A DNA stretch of 64,000 bases from Kocuria sp. TGY1127_2 (GTDB taxonomy: Bacteria; Actinomycetota; Actinomycetes; Actinomycetales; Micrococcaceae). Made by a program: the position numbers and the translations under genes. The notes beneath the pieces were generated by a model that was given only the letters and a program-made list of their open reading frames with translations, ran no database searches and was not told the origin of the DNA. The stretch spans positions 2,480,001 through 2,544,000 of the forward strand of contig NZ_AP022834.1 in the NCBI RefSeq assembly GCF_013394385.1, read 5' to 3'. Position 1 is the stretch's first letter; the number at the start of each line of letters is the position of its first letter. This document shows positions 1 to 9,275 of the stretch, piece after piece.

Positions 1-111
1 TGACGCAGAACCGATGCAGTCCTGCCCCTTGGATAGTGAGGGATCATCTTTATAAGTGCTACACATCACCGTATCAATGTCACGGAACATCACGTCAAGG
101 TTTTTCTTGTT

Positions 112-336
112 ATGGGTGATTTCCATTCTCGAACCGACCTTCGGAGAAGATATCCACAGATTGACGAATCCACCCTCACCGGCTTCCTCCAGGATCTAAT
201 ATCTCTGTCCAAGACCAAGCGGTCGGGCCAGACGCCATTGACCGTCGGTCCGGATACCGGCGGTTCCGGGCTGATGACATCAGTTAAAGAACTCACTGAG
301 AGCTATCTGCTCGAAATACTGGAAAATCCGGGATGA
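112..336 (+). CDS. small hypothetical protein upstream of adhesin
   Basis: I do not recognise this 74-residue reading frame. Its codons favour G/C in third position, while the bases before the ATG are A/T-rich, which suggests real coding sequence rather than chance. The protein is charged and probably helical, with an arginine-rich start. An AAGG lies about 10 nt before the ATG. Its stop overlaps an in-frame ATG at 333 (ATGA), so it could be translationally linked to the adhesin gene. It could also be the remnant of a longer regulator; no function is assigned. Confidence 0.35.
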   Translation: MGDFHSRTDLRRRYPQIDESTLTGFLQDLISLSKTKRSGQTPLTVGPDTGGSGLMTSVKELTESYLLEILENPG

Positions 337-365
337 CTGTTTCATACCTTTGGGGGAAGGGTTTC

Positions 366-3300
366 ATGCTGCTTTCAAACCGTCGAGAATTGCGAGAACG
401 TATCGCCAGTGCACATCGACTTCACCTTTGTACGGTGGGGATATCAACACTCAGCGGCCTGCTGATGGCCTCAGCCGTTGGAAGCCAATGTGCATGGGCG
501 TCCACGCCCGAATTTTCGTCCGTCTCCACCAACCGAGAAGCTACCGGCTACCGCGAACGCGTTCAGGTGGACACAACGGTTCTGGATACGGCAGTCTCCA
601 ACGCAGAAAATATGGGTGTTCAGGTCAGGAAAGAGGGTGTGATCAGTGAAATTGTCGAGAACAGAGCCGTGCCTGAACGCCAGGATGCGATCCAGAAATC
701 ATACCGAGAGCAAGCGAGCACCCTGGAGGCTGCCTCGAGAAGACTCCAGGAGCTGAATGCCGCGCACAGCATCAGCCAGTCTGAAGCCGAAGCTAAGTAT
801 CAGCGGGAGATGGCGGACTACGAACGAGATAAAGCCGCCTACGATCGAGCCAAAGAGCAGTACGACCGTGAGAAGGCTCAGTACGACGCCCATCTCGAGG
901 AGCAGATCACCGCCGCCGACCCCAATCATGCCCTCTCTCCCGGGAAACTCGTGTATGAGCAGCCGTTCACCATCTCAGAAAACCGAAATAGCCTCGTCCG
1001 TGTCGAAGGCGTTGAGAGCCACCCCGGCCAGAACAATCTGTTCGACGCCCACAACAATTACAACTCGGACTCCGTGACCCACGTGTACCCGACCGACGGA
1101 TCGAGTTTCACGGTCTTGTACAAGAATGTGGCTCGAGACAAGGCAACCGGTCGGTCGCTTGACGCGAGAATTCACGTATCGGATGTGGTCACGTCCACGA
1201 CCAACCCGGGGCGGCCGACCATCGAAGTCTTTTCGAATTATTCGGACAATGTGGCACTCTACAACGTGACGGCGGTCAAGCAAACCGTGAGCTTTGCGTT
1301 CTCCGACACCGGGGAGGAATACGCCCGCAACTACTATGTGTCCTTCGGTTCGTTGAATGGCCAGCACCAAGGGGACAAGGCTCGCTATGAATATGCGAAT
1401 GGGGTTTACGCCGCGGCCGGCCGCGGCGTGATCGCTACGTTCGTGAATCCGAAATCGGAAATATCCCGGGAAGCCCAACCGGTCCACGGTTCGGCGTCCA
1501 AGGCTGTGACCAATGCATTCATGCTGCCCCAGGGCGGTCGCCAGTCTCGGTCCATCGCTGATACCGATCCGGACATCATGACGCACCTTGGTGTGACCTT
1601 CTTGGCACACAACAGCTCGTCATTCTGGGTCGGAACTTCGGGAGGCTCCCCTGGGCATGATCCTGACGACGTCGAGAGAATTACGGCAACATACAATCAC
1701 GTCATGCTCTCCTCGGACACCGTTGCGCCTACCGAGGCAATGCCTACCCCTCCGCAGCCTCCTGCGCTGCCGAAGCGTCAGGAAGTGCCACCCGTTGCGC
1801 CAGTGACCGCATCCGTCCGTTATTACGAGTTGTTCACACCGAGCTCCGGCACTGAGAAGGTCGCCCAAGGGGAAGGAAAATTCGTCCTACCTGGGCAAAC
1901 CACTCACCAGACGGTCACCAAAAGCACCGGATTCGAACCACTCAAGCAATTCGTCATCGGCGACAATATCTTCGCGACCGAAGACGGACGCGTCCCGGTA
2001 GCTGTGGATATGGCCTCCGTCCGAGTTGAGTCGGGAGGAGTTGACGTTTCGGACCGGTTCCATCTCGTCAAGGAAGAGACGGAATTCCAAGGTAAGAAGG
2101 TTCTCCAAGTCCGGGCGGAAGCCAAGGACGCTCAAACTCTCACAAAAAACACCGCCTACACCCTCCGTCTGAGTCAGACGGCCTTGGCCGACGGCTCCGC
2201 AGATGATGAGTTCGACGCCGGATTTTCGATTGTCAACGGAAGACTCGATTACACGGAGACCCACGCCTACCACGAGCCATCGATCGATCCCCACAAACGC
2301 GGGGCCAGTTCGGTCAGTGGCGAGGACATCAATCAGAAAGCCGTCACCGTCGGGGAGACGATCCAATACCTACTTTCTCTGGATGCGTCCCAGCTTGCCG
2401 ACACCGTCGAACCGATCACCCGCTTCGGCATGATCGATGACTACGACGAGACCCACGGCCGCATCGACGTGTCCTCGATCCGAATTTACAAGGTTCCCTC
2501 CGAGACAGATGGCGCCAATCTGAAGGCTCTCCGAGAAGTAGTCACCACCGGGTCTGAAGATGTCACCGACCAGTTCGAACTGAAGGACTCCGGCGCGGCA
2601 GGCCTATCCATCATGGCCAAGGTGGAAGGCGGCCGACTCATCCCGCCTCTCGGGTGCAAATATGTAATTTCAATTCCCTACACGGTGACCATTAATGCCG
2701 ATGGGGACATCAGCAATACCGCGTGGCAGATCGTCAATGACCATCGGCTTCACACGGAGACCGTTGCCAATCACGTGCGAAAGATCAATCCGCACAAGGA
2801 CATCGTCATGTCGTCCACCGACCGAACGTCGCTGGATGGCCACACCATACCTCTGGGCCAAATGTTCGATTACAGACTGGATTCCTCCATACGTCCGGCC
2901 CAATACGGCGGACAGACCACCGAGTGGACCATCTTCGACGACTACGACGAATCCCATGATCGTTACGACGGCAACTTCGTAGTCCTCTCCACGAGCTCCT
3001 TTGTCCGCGAGAACGGTTCTGTGATCGGCCCAGGTGAAGACATCACCCGGTATTTCACCCAGAAAATCGACCAACGATCCGGCGCCGTTACGTATTCGGC
3101 CACGGATGAGTTCCTCAAGATTTTGAACCTCGAATCCAACCGTGCAAAAGAGCAGGCTTGGTCCGTCTACGTTCAAATGACCCGGATCGATGCCGGCGAC
3201 GTCGAGAACACTTTCACGGAGTCTTATAACGGAAACTGGCTGAAGTCGAACCCCGTCCGGACCCATACGCCGACTCCTTCACAACCGATCGAGGAGCCCC

Positions 3301-3746
3301 CTCGGCCTCAGGATCCGCCGGCCCAGCCCGTGCCTCCGCAGCCAGAGTCAAGGGATCCTGAACCGCCCGGAGGCGGCACGCCGTGGTCGCAAGAAGCCCC
3401 ACCGGAAAAGCCAGCCGACGAGCTACCGGGGCCGCCCCCTCGTTCGCCCGAACCACTAGGCCCGTCGCCAGAGGAACCTCGCCGCGCTGGGCCGATCGCG
3501 CACACAGGCGTCACTGGCGATAACGAAGTCAGCTCTGCGTCGGCAGTAGGCATCGGAATAGGAACCGTCCTTGTCGGATACGGGGCTTATCGCGGCCGCC
3601 ACCGTCGCAAGGATCCATCACATCCTGCAGATCGCGGCCCCCGTGCAAGCCGACTCGTTCCCGCTACGGATGATCGCTGGCGACCAAAGGCGTGCACCTT
3701 CTCAGCGATGACAACCGGACAACATCACAATGCTGGAGTTTTCTAG
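366..3746 (+). CDS. antigen I/II (SpaP/SspB)-type cell-wall-anchored adhesin
   Basis: About 1126 residues. This is a surface adhesin of the antigen I/II family, known mainly from oral streptococci, where it binds host glycoproteins and other bacteria. Seen in order: signal peptide (about 1-46); a helical segment at about 140-180 with repeated Tyr every 7 residues (KYQREMADYERDK-type); a GbpC/V-like region (about 200-455); a short proline stretch (456-478); three C-terminal beta domains (about 480-640, 640-808, 809-968), the last closely like streptococcal C3 with INPHKD and ENTF, the candidate isopeptide Lys and Asn; a Pro-rich wall stalk; sorting signal IAHTG near 1044; a membrane segment; and RGRHRRK. 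The start at 366 is chosen over 333 because GGGGGAAGG lies 5 nt upstream. About 40 residues follow the basic stop-transfer cluster, more than usual, and overlap the sortase gene. Confidence 0.88.
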   Translation: MLLSNRRELRERIASAHRLHLCTVGISTLSGLLMASAVGSQCAWASTPEFSSVSTNREATGYRERVQVDTTVLDTAVSNAENMGVQVRKEGVISEIVENRAVPERQDAIQKSYREQASTLEAASRRLQELNAAHSISQSEAEAKYQREMADYERDKAAYDRAKEQYDREKAQYDAHLEEQITAADPNHALSPGKLVYEQPFTISENRNSLVRVEGVESHPGQNNLFDAHNNYNSDSVTHVYPTDGSSFTVLYKNVARDKATGRSLDARIHVSDVVTSTTNPGRPTIEVFSNYSDNVALYNVTAVKQTVSFAFSDTGEEYARNYYVSFGSLNGQHQGDKARYEYANGVYAAAGRGVIATFVNPKSEISREAQPVHGSASKAVTNAFMLPQGGRQSRSIADTDPDIMTHLGVTFLAHNSSSFWVGTSGGSPGHDPDDVERITATYNHVMLSSDTVAPTEAMPTPPQPPALPKRQEVPPVAPVTASVRYYELFTPSSGTEKVAQGEGKFVLPGQTTHQTVTKSTGFEPLKQFVIGDNIFATEDGRVPVAVDMASVRVESGGVDVSDRFHLVKEETEFQGKKVLQVRAEAKDAQTLTKNTAYTLRLSQTALADGSADDEFDAGFSIVNGRLDYTETHAYHEPSIDPHKRGASSVSGEDINQKAVTVGETIQYLLSLDASQLADTVEPITRFGMIDDYDETHGRIDVSSIRIYKVPSETDGANLKALREVVTTGSEDVTDQFELKDSGAAGLSIMAKVEGGRLIPPLGCKYVISIPYTVTINADGDISNTAWQIVNDHRLHTETVANHVRKINPHKDIVMSSTDRTSLDGHTIPLGQMFDYRLDSSIRPAQYGGQTTEWTIFDDYDESHDRYDGNFVVLSTSSFVRENGSVIGPGEDITRYFTQKIDQRSGAVTYSATDEFLKILNLESNRAKEQAWSVYVQMTRIDAGDVENTFTESYNGNWLKSNPVRTHTPTPSQPIEEPPRPQDPPAQPVPPQPESRDPEPPGGGTPWSQEAPPEKPADELPGPPPRSPEPLGPSPEEPRRAGPIAHTGVTGDNEVSSASAVGIGIGTVLVGYGAYRGRHRRKDPSHPADRGPRASRLVPATDDRWRPKACTFSAMTTGQHHNAGVF

Positions 3747-4509
3747 ACGCGAGCCTTCGTCAAGGGAGGGGACCCGCACCCTGGTGCCGATATGTCTGGG
3801 GCTGACGGTCATCCTGTTGGTGCTCGTCTGCGAGTTCTCCCCTTCGCGGCATGTTCCCCTCGTGCTCAGACACCCCGAGTTTCTCCTGGGCCGGACCTCC
3901 ACTTCACCGGAGGGTCACACCCTCCTGGATCGAGGCCCTCACAAGACTGCCCTCGATGAAAAGACTCGTGGGCAATACGCCCCGCGTCCCGTCCGCGGTT
4001 TCAGGGACGCGCGATGTGAGACCACAACGGTTGGGATCGTCCCAGACCTTCCCGGCAGCAATACGTGGAACGCACCCACCGTCGGCGCCACGGCTGGATT
4101 CGACGTCGCCGAGGCGAATGAGCTCGGGGAATTGCCTTTACCGGAGGCACCACGAGGGGTTCGGGACAACGGGTCGGCAGACATTGGTTCTGGTTCCGGC
4201 TCCGCATTCTTGGCCGGCCACGTGAACCACGATTCTGGCGACCTTTCCCCCTGGGGGCGCCTCCACGAACTCGAACCATGCGCTCCGATTTTCGCCGCGG
4301 GATCCGACGGGGCAGCACATACATACCGCGTTACCGATCTGTACGTGGTTCCTCAGGCCAAGCTCAAGGAAGACCCGGATTTGCTGGCTTCGACAGGGCC
4401 ACCTCGATTACATCTCGTCACGTGTTCCGGTCCGGAGACGGCGGGGGTCACCAGAGGTATTTTCGCATATCAAGACAACTTAGTCGTCCGGGCCAGCCTC
4501 GCCAGCTGA
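3730..4509 (+). CDS. sortase (class E/F-like)
   Basis: A membrane-anchored transpeptidase that cleaves a sorting motif and attaches surface proteins to peptidoglycan. The N-terminus has one hydrophobic segment (about residues 19-35). The catalytic domain shows His in GHVN, the active-site Cys in LHLVTCSG, and a candidate catalytic Arg 10 residues after the Cys, before YQDNLVV. It overlaps the end of the adhesin gene by 17 nt, so it is probably a dedicated enzyme for that protein, whose IAHTG signal resembles the LAXTG type. The ATG at 3730 lacks a clear RBS. A GTG at 3784, preceded by AGGGAGGGG (3763-3771), would still keep the membrane anchor and is a credible alternative start. Confidence 0.85.
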   Translation: MLEFSRREPSSREGTRTLVPICLGLTVILLVLVCEFSPSRHVPLVLRHPEFLLGRTSTSPEGHTLLDRGPHKTALDEKTRGQYAPRPVRGFRDARCETTTVGIVPDLPGSNTWNAPTVGATAGFDVAEANELGELPLPEAPRGVRDNGSADIGSGSGSAFLAGHVNHDSGDLSPWGRLHELEPCAPIFAAGSDGAAHTYRVTDLYVVPQAKLKEDPDLLASTGPPRLHLVTCSGPETAGVTRGIFAYQDNLVVRASLAS

Positions 4510-4649
4510 TGGCTCTACACAGCGCATATAGAGCCGGGAAGGTCTCCGCGTTCCGGACGCGCTCCGTTCACTGCGCCGGAAGCGAGCCGACCGATGGGTC
4601 GACCCGCTTCCGTCGTCTGCGCTCTATCGAACTATCTCACCGTTCGATG

Positions 4650-6098
4650 CTAGTCCTCGAGGTGCTCGATGTCTTCGAATACCTCCGTCTTGTCACCTTT
4701 TCGATGCACGAAGAACCAATTGATGAGGCCTAGTGCTATACCGATGATCAGCAGTGCCCCCGCAATCTCATATTGGATCCATGCCGATCGTTCTCGGGCC
4801 CAAGGTCCGGCAAGGAATACGCACGTGATCATGCCCAGAATCGGGATGATCGTGGGAGATCGGAAAGCACCCGGAGGGGTCGCGTCCCTGCGAAGCACCA
4901 GGAGAGACGCGTTGACCACCGCGAAGACGCACAAGAGCAACAGCGCGGTCGTTCCTCCCAGAGCCGCAACGATGCTCTTCTGGCCACTGACGTTCACGTA
5001 CACGACCAGTCCAATCGCCAAGAGCGTGGTGAACACGACCGCAACCCACGGGGACCGGCGCTTGGGCAGAACGCTTGCGAAAGGTCTGGGCAAGACGTGC
5101 TGCTTGGCGAGGCCATAGAGCAGGCGACTGGCCATGAGCATATTGATGAGAGCGGTGTTCACAACGGCAAAGACCGTCAAGAACGGGAAGATCACATCGA
5201 CCGGGATGCCTGGAGCGCCCACTCGCACGACGTCGAGCAGAACACCGGCATCCGGGTTCTTCGGGTCGGCAATGTCGCCCGGAGGGATCACAATCGTCAC
5301 GGTCACTGCAACCAGGATGTAAATGATCACGCAAACGCCGAGTCCCGTAAGCATCATTCGGGGCATATCGCGCTTCGGATCCTTGCACTCCTCCACCAAG
5401 TTCACGGAGTCCTCGAAGCCGACCATCGCGAAGAAAGCAACCGACGTCGCCATGGTCACCGCAGCGAACATGTTCCGGTCGCTGTGATTTTCGAAGACGA
5501 CTATCCGACCCAGGTCACCATGCCCGCTGACGATCGCGGCAAAACCGATCACGATGATGATTCCCATCGCGACCAGAGTCACCAGCGTCAGAATCACGTT
5601 GAACTTCACGCTCTCGCCGATTCCTCGGAGGTTCACGAGCCCAAGAATGATGATGATTCCGATAGCCATGAACATCGAAGCAGTCGGCCCGGAGGGAATC
5701 CCGGGGATGAATTGCCCAATACCGATCAGCAAATTCTTGCCGACCAAGGTCGACGACGTCGCCGCGCTCGTAATACCCGAGCATGCGACCGCGAAAGCAA
5801 CGATAAAGGTAACGAAGTGTATTCCGAACGCTTTATGAATATAGAGAGCAGCACCGGCCGCCTGAGGGTACTTGGTGACCAGCTCAAGGTAGGAGAACGC
5901 CGTGAAGGTCGCGACAATGAAAGCGACGAGGAACGGCAGCCACGCAACACCGCCGACTTCCTTGGAGACGGGACCGGTAATCGCGAATACCCCGGCCCCG
6001 ATCACGTCTCCGATGATCAACAGAATCAGCAGCTTGGGCCCGATGACCTTTTTGAGCTCCCTCGGTTGGTCGCTCGTCTCAGCTGTGTTGGTACCCAT
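4650..6098 (-). CDS. APC-superfamily amino acid permease
   Basis: A 482-residue integral membrane protein with about 12-14 hydrophobic segments. The N-terminal helix pattern (GDVIGAGVFAITG) is the substrate-binding unwound helix of APC transporters, closest in style to the CAT/YfnA branch that imports cationic or neutral amino acids with protons. The conserved GFEDSVNLVEECKDP loop in the middle fits the family. It stands alone: it converges on the sortase gene and its 240-nt upstream region faces the VOC gene. The substrate cannot be read from the sequence. Confidence 0.88.
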   Translation of the reverse strand: MGTNTAETSDQPRELKKVIGPKLLILLIIGDVIGAGVFAITGPVSKEVGGVAWLPFLVAFIVATFTAFSYLELVTKYPQAAGAALYIHKAFGIHFVTFIVAFAVACSGITSAATSSTLVGKNLLIGIGQFIPGIPSGPTASMFMAIGIIIILGLVNLRGIGESVKFNVILTLVTLVAMGIIIVIGFAAIVSGHGDLGRIVVFENHSDRNMFAAVTMATSVAFFAMVGFEDSVNLVEECKDPKRDMPRMMLTGLGVCVIIYILVAVTVTIVIPPGDIADPKNPDAGVLLDVVRVGAPGIPVDVIFPFLTVFAVVNTALINMLMASRLLYGLAKQHVLPRPFASVLPKRRSPWVAVVFTTLLAIGLVVYVNVSGQKSIVAALGGTTALLLLCVFAVVNASLLVLRRDATPPGAFRSPTIIPILGMITCVFLAGPWARERSAWIQYEIAGALLIIGIALGLINWFFVHRKGDKTEVFEDIEHLED

Positions 6099-6356
6099 GA
6101 TTGGGCCCCCTTCTCAATCGATGCGAGTGTTGTGCCGATTACAACCCTGTGTGACCCAATCGGCAGGGACACAATTAAATCACGACTACGTCGAGTTTGT
6201 CGGCACTCCCTCCATCGCCCACGAACCGGAATTCGAGGTATCTCCCACGATGGGACCAACCTGGACCTACAAAATTTTCGATATATCGAGCATGATGTAC
6301 CCATACGAGGCCCACCGGCCACTATCGAGCATCCACCAGTGAAAGCGGCGAAAACC

Positions 6357-6746
6357 ATGGATATCGTCAGGAAAAACGTTGTATTCGATGCATCCGATAT
6401 CGAAGCGGAAACCTCCTTCTGGACCAACGTTCTCGGCGGCCAGGTCAGCGACGAGGACAGCAACGATCCACGGTGGCGGGACATCGTGGTGGACGGGGAG
6501 ATTCAGGTCTCGGTTCAGCACGCTCCCGATCACATCGCCCCGACCTGGCCCGCCGGTGAAGACGACCAGCACCAGCAGCTGCATTACGACCTCACCGTCG
6601 CCTCAGCAGAGTTCGAGGCCTCGTGTCAGGAAGTGCTCGCACTGGGGGCTCACTCGCTCCAAGAGCCCCGCGACCTGGAAGCTGCTCATGGCTTTCACGT
6701 CTTCGCCGACCCGGCAGGGCACCCATTCTGTATCTGCTGGGGATAA
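6357..6746 (+). CDS. VOC (glyoxalase-like) family protein
   Basis: About 129 residues with the beta-alpha-beta-beta-beta pattern of the vicinal oxygen chelate fold: an N-terminal module with FWTNVLGG and a C-terminal half ending FADPAGHPFCICWG, typical of the glyoxalase-like-domain subgroup. Members bind metal and small ligands or act as resistance or lyase enzymes; the reaction here is unknown. The reading frame is open far upstream, but that part only mirrors the opposite-strand permease. Start ATG 6357; GTG 6339 is an alternative. No strong RBS is visible. Confidence 0.75.
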   Translation: MDIVRKNVVFDASDIEAETSFWTNVLGGQVSDEDSNDPRWRDIVVDGEIQVSVQHAPDHIAPTWPAGEDDQHQQLHYDLTVASAEFEASCQEVLALGAHSLQEPRDLEAAHGFHVFADPAGHPFCICWG

Positions 6747-6800
6747 CACGCGTTTCCTCCCGTGCCATGCTGGGATGAGGCGACGAACCTCGGGAGGGTC

Positions 6801-7352
6801 ATGAAAAGCGCGAAAATTACCATTATCACGGGCGGTTTGGCCCTGCATTCCTCATCCGCGCAGCTGGCGGACCGGTTCAAGGACGCCACGAAACGCGAAC
6901 TGCTCGATCGGGGAATTGAACCCAAGATCCGCACTCACCATCTGAGTCAGTTCTGCTACGACATCGCTGATTTCATCACCAACGGATACCCGGAAGGGGA
7001 ATTGGAAAGCCTGCTGAATGAGGTCCTGGACTCGGCAGGGATCATCACGGTGTCCCCCACTTTTCAGGGCAGCTATTCAGGCCTCTTCAAATCCTTCTGG
7101 GATCTGGTCTCCCCCGAGGACCTCACCGGCAAACCGGTACTAGTCGGTGCCACCGGTGGATCTGCCCGCCAATCAATGGTCGTCGAGTACTCGATGCGGC
7201 CGCTATTCAATTTCCTCCACACCGATGTGACACCGACCGGGGTCTACGCAACATCGAGCGAGCTGTCCTCGCATGAGGTCTTGGAAGGCCGCATAAGACA
7301 GGCTTCACGGGAATTCGTGGGCAAAGTTGCGCTCGGCACGTCGTCAGGCTAA
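6801..7352 (+). CDS. NAD(P)H-dependent FMN reductase, CE1759-like
   Basis: About 183 residues, flavodoxin-like fold. The start is set by GGGAGGG at 6792-6798, just before ATG 6801. The N-terminal beta strand and loop (ITGGLALHSSSAQLAD), VSPTFQGSYSGLFKSFWD and VGATGGSARQS match the subfamily of FMN reductases that usually supply reduced flavin to a luciferase-like monooxygenase encoded next door (CE1758/CE1759 pair of corynebacteria). No such monooxygenase is present in this window. The gene ends converging with, and overlapping by 9 nt, the Nramp gene. Confidence 0.8.
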   Translation: MKSAKITIITGGLALHSSSAQLADRFKDATKRELLDRGIEPKIRTHHLSQFCYDIADFITNGYPEGELESLLNEVLDSAGIITVSPTFQGSYSGLFKSFWDLVSPEDLTGKPVLVGATGGSARQSMVVEYSMRPLFNFLHTDVTPTGVYATSSELSSHEVLEGRIRQASREFVGKVALGTSSG

Positions 7353-8642
7353 TCCGGAAAATGTCAGCACCACCAGCAATACGTTGAGCACAACAATTGC
7401 CACGGTGACTACGACCGCAAAGACCCGAATCACCATCGGGTTGACCCACCGACCCATGAGTTGACGGTCCGCCGTGAACTTGGCCAGCGGAATGATTGCA
7501 CACGGGATGCCCAAAGAAAGAACCACTTGACTGACCACCAAGCTCCACGTGGGGTCCCAACCGACGGCGAGCACCGCGAGCGCGGGAATCAAGGTGATGG
7601 CCCTTCGTGCTAGTAACGGGACCTGAACGTGCAGAAGACCTTTCATGATCGCCGACCCCGCATAGCAACCGACTGAGGTCGAGGCCAGTCCGGAAGCCAA
7701 CAATCCTATTGCAAAAACGAGTCCGACCACCGGGCCGAGATGATCGGAAATGGCCGTTGCCGCCCCTTCGATGCTGTCCGTTCCGGGCACTCCCGGCAAT
7801 GACGCGGCCGCCATGAGCAGCATGCCAATATTCACCGACCCGGCGAGAACCAGGCCAAGCACGACATCCCACCGCGTTGCCTTCAAGAGGCGTCCAGTCA
7901 TCCCGTCGGCACGCCCCCGGGGGCTGCCGTGTCGGTCGCGGACAAGAGCCGAATGCAGATAGATCGCATGGGGCATCACGGTGGCCCCCAGCATGCTCGC
8001 GGCAAGCAAGACGGACTGCGAGTCCTGAAACCTCGGGACCAACCCCTCGGAGACCCCTGTCCAGTCCACGGGGCTGACGACCAGTCCGGCCATGAAACCG
8101 ATCGTGATAACCACCAGAAGCCCGACGACGAGCGCCTCGAACCTGCGTGGATTGCGGCGGTTCTGGGTGGCAAGGAGAAGCATCGAAACGGCACCCACCA
8201 GTACTCCACCCCAAAGCAGCGGCAGACCGAAGAGAATGTGCAAGGCTATGGCTCCGCCCACGACCTCCGCGAGATCCGTCGCTGCCGCCACAATTTCTGC
8301 TTGACCCCAGAACAGCAAACGGGGTCCTCGACGCATGCGCTGACCCAGCAGATCCGGAAGGCTCTGTCCCGTGACGACCCCGAGTTTCGCAGACAAGTAC
8401 TGCACCAGGACCGCCATGAGGTTCGCCAGGACGAGCACCCAGACCAGCAGGTATCCGTATTCGGCTCCCGCCGAGAGATTTGAGGCGACGTTTCCCGGAT
8501 CCACATACGCAATCGATGCGACGAACGCTGGCCCCAAGAGCGCGAACCACCGCTTGCGCGGCAGAGTTGGAGATTGCTTATGGGGCGCGGCGGTCGGCCG
8601 TGGCCTCGTCGTCTTATGGGATTCCACGGTCGCACCTCGCAT
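7344..8642 (-). CDS. mntH: Nramp-family Mn2+/Fe2+ transporter
   Basis: 432 residues with about 11 membrane helices. The two metal-site motifs of Nramp proteins are present: DPGN in helix 1 (YVDPGNVASN) and MPH in helix 6 (VMPHAIYLHS). It imports divalent metal with protons. The start is uncertain: the ATG at 8642 lacks an RBS, whereas a GTG 15 nt further in (8627) has GAGGT at proper distance. I saw no convincing manganese riboswitch or MntR/DtxR box upstream. It stands alone, convergent with the FMN reductase. Confidence 0.92.
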   Translation of the reverse strand: MRGATVESHKTTRPRPTAAPHKQSPTLPRKRWFALLGPAFVASIAYVDPGNVASNLSAGAEYGYLLVWVLVLANLMAVLVQYLSAKLGVVTGQSLPDLLGQRMRRGPRLLFWGQAEIVAAATDLAEVVGGAIALHILFGLPLLWGGVLVGAVSMLLLATQNRRNPRRFEALVVGLLVVITIGFMAGLVVSPVDWTGVSEGLVPRFQDSQSVLLAASMLGATVMPHAIYLHSALVRDRHGSPRGRADGMTGRLLKATRWDVVLGLVLAGSVNIGMLLMAAASLPGVPGTDSIEGAATAISDHLGPVVGLVFAIGLLASGLASTSVGCYAGSAIMKGLLHVQVPLLARRAITLIPALAVLAVGWDPTWSLVVSQVVLSLGIPCAIIPLAKFTADRQLMGRWVNPMVIRVFAVVVTVAIVVLNVLLVVLTFSGLA

Positions 8643-8813
8643 CCGGACAGTTCTTCGCTCTGGCTGTTTTACAGACTACGCCGGGGCGAAGTTAGGGACC
8701 ACCCCGGAGGCGCGACGTCAAATTCTGAGCCGGGAGGTCCCATTCGGTGAACCTTTGGTACAGCACCTTCGTACACCTCATTTACACCGTTAGCGACGCC
8801 CTGGGGTCCACAT

Positions 8814-9249
8814 ATGTCAGCTTCAGCTCAGATCACCAGTTCGCCCAGCACTCGAGCCCACCTCTGACTCCTGCCCTTCGCCCTGAGCCTTATCTGCTCC
8901 AACCTTCTGCTCCACATTCTGATTACCCTTCGATGCAATCGCATCGATGCAGTCTCCACAACGGCGCTGGGCGGCATCGCGGACGCGGCCTACCTCTTGA
9001 CGATGGGAAGAAAGCCGAACCGAATCCGATACGGTTCTTTCATTGCTCATGCACTCACCTACGGCGTCGTCAACGTCGGCTATCTGCTCCGCGCCTATTT
9101 TCTGGTCGCCCTGAATTCACCCGCGATCCTGACGGACGGGAAATTCCCACGGAGAAACTTCGCGGATGGCCTCCTTCTGGGGAATCGACCTGATCACCCA
9201 CGGAATCGGAGCCGTTGTGTCCCGCGGTTTCGAGGCGAGACGGCCTTGA
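8814..9249 (+). pseudogene. decayed small membrane protein gene
   Basis: Starting at ATG 8814 the frame hits a TGA at 8865 and then continues open with four membrane-like stretches (ALSLICSNLLLHILI; TTALGGIADAAYLL; FIAHALTYGVVNVGYLLRAYFLVAL). Near 9165 the sense continues in another frame (SFWGIDLITHGIGAVVSRGFE) to a stop at 9247. One in-frame stop and one frameshift mean it is broken unless the sequence is wrong at two places. It sits directly in front of a broken PadR-like gene, a usual partner arrangement. The family was not identified. Confidence 0.5.
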
Positions 9250-9275
9250 ACACTTCGAAAACGGATCCCCAGCCA

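Noticed and set aside
333-365. ATG 333 as the adhesin start
   Set aside because: No RBS, and the ATG at 366 has GGGGGAAGG at 5 nt and begins directly with a signal peptide. Kept only as a possible coupling point for the small upstream frame.
4773-6356. Long plus-strand frame leading into the VOC gene
   Set aside because: The part before 6339 mirrors the opposite-strand permease and is full of charged low-complexity residues; only the end is a real gene.
7207-8550. 447-codon minus-strand open frame in another frame
   Set aside because: Same strand as mntH but out of frame; Arg/Gly/Ser-rich shadow, while mntH has all Nramp motifs.
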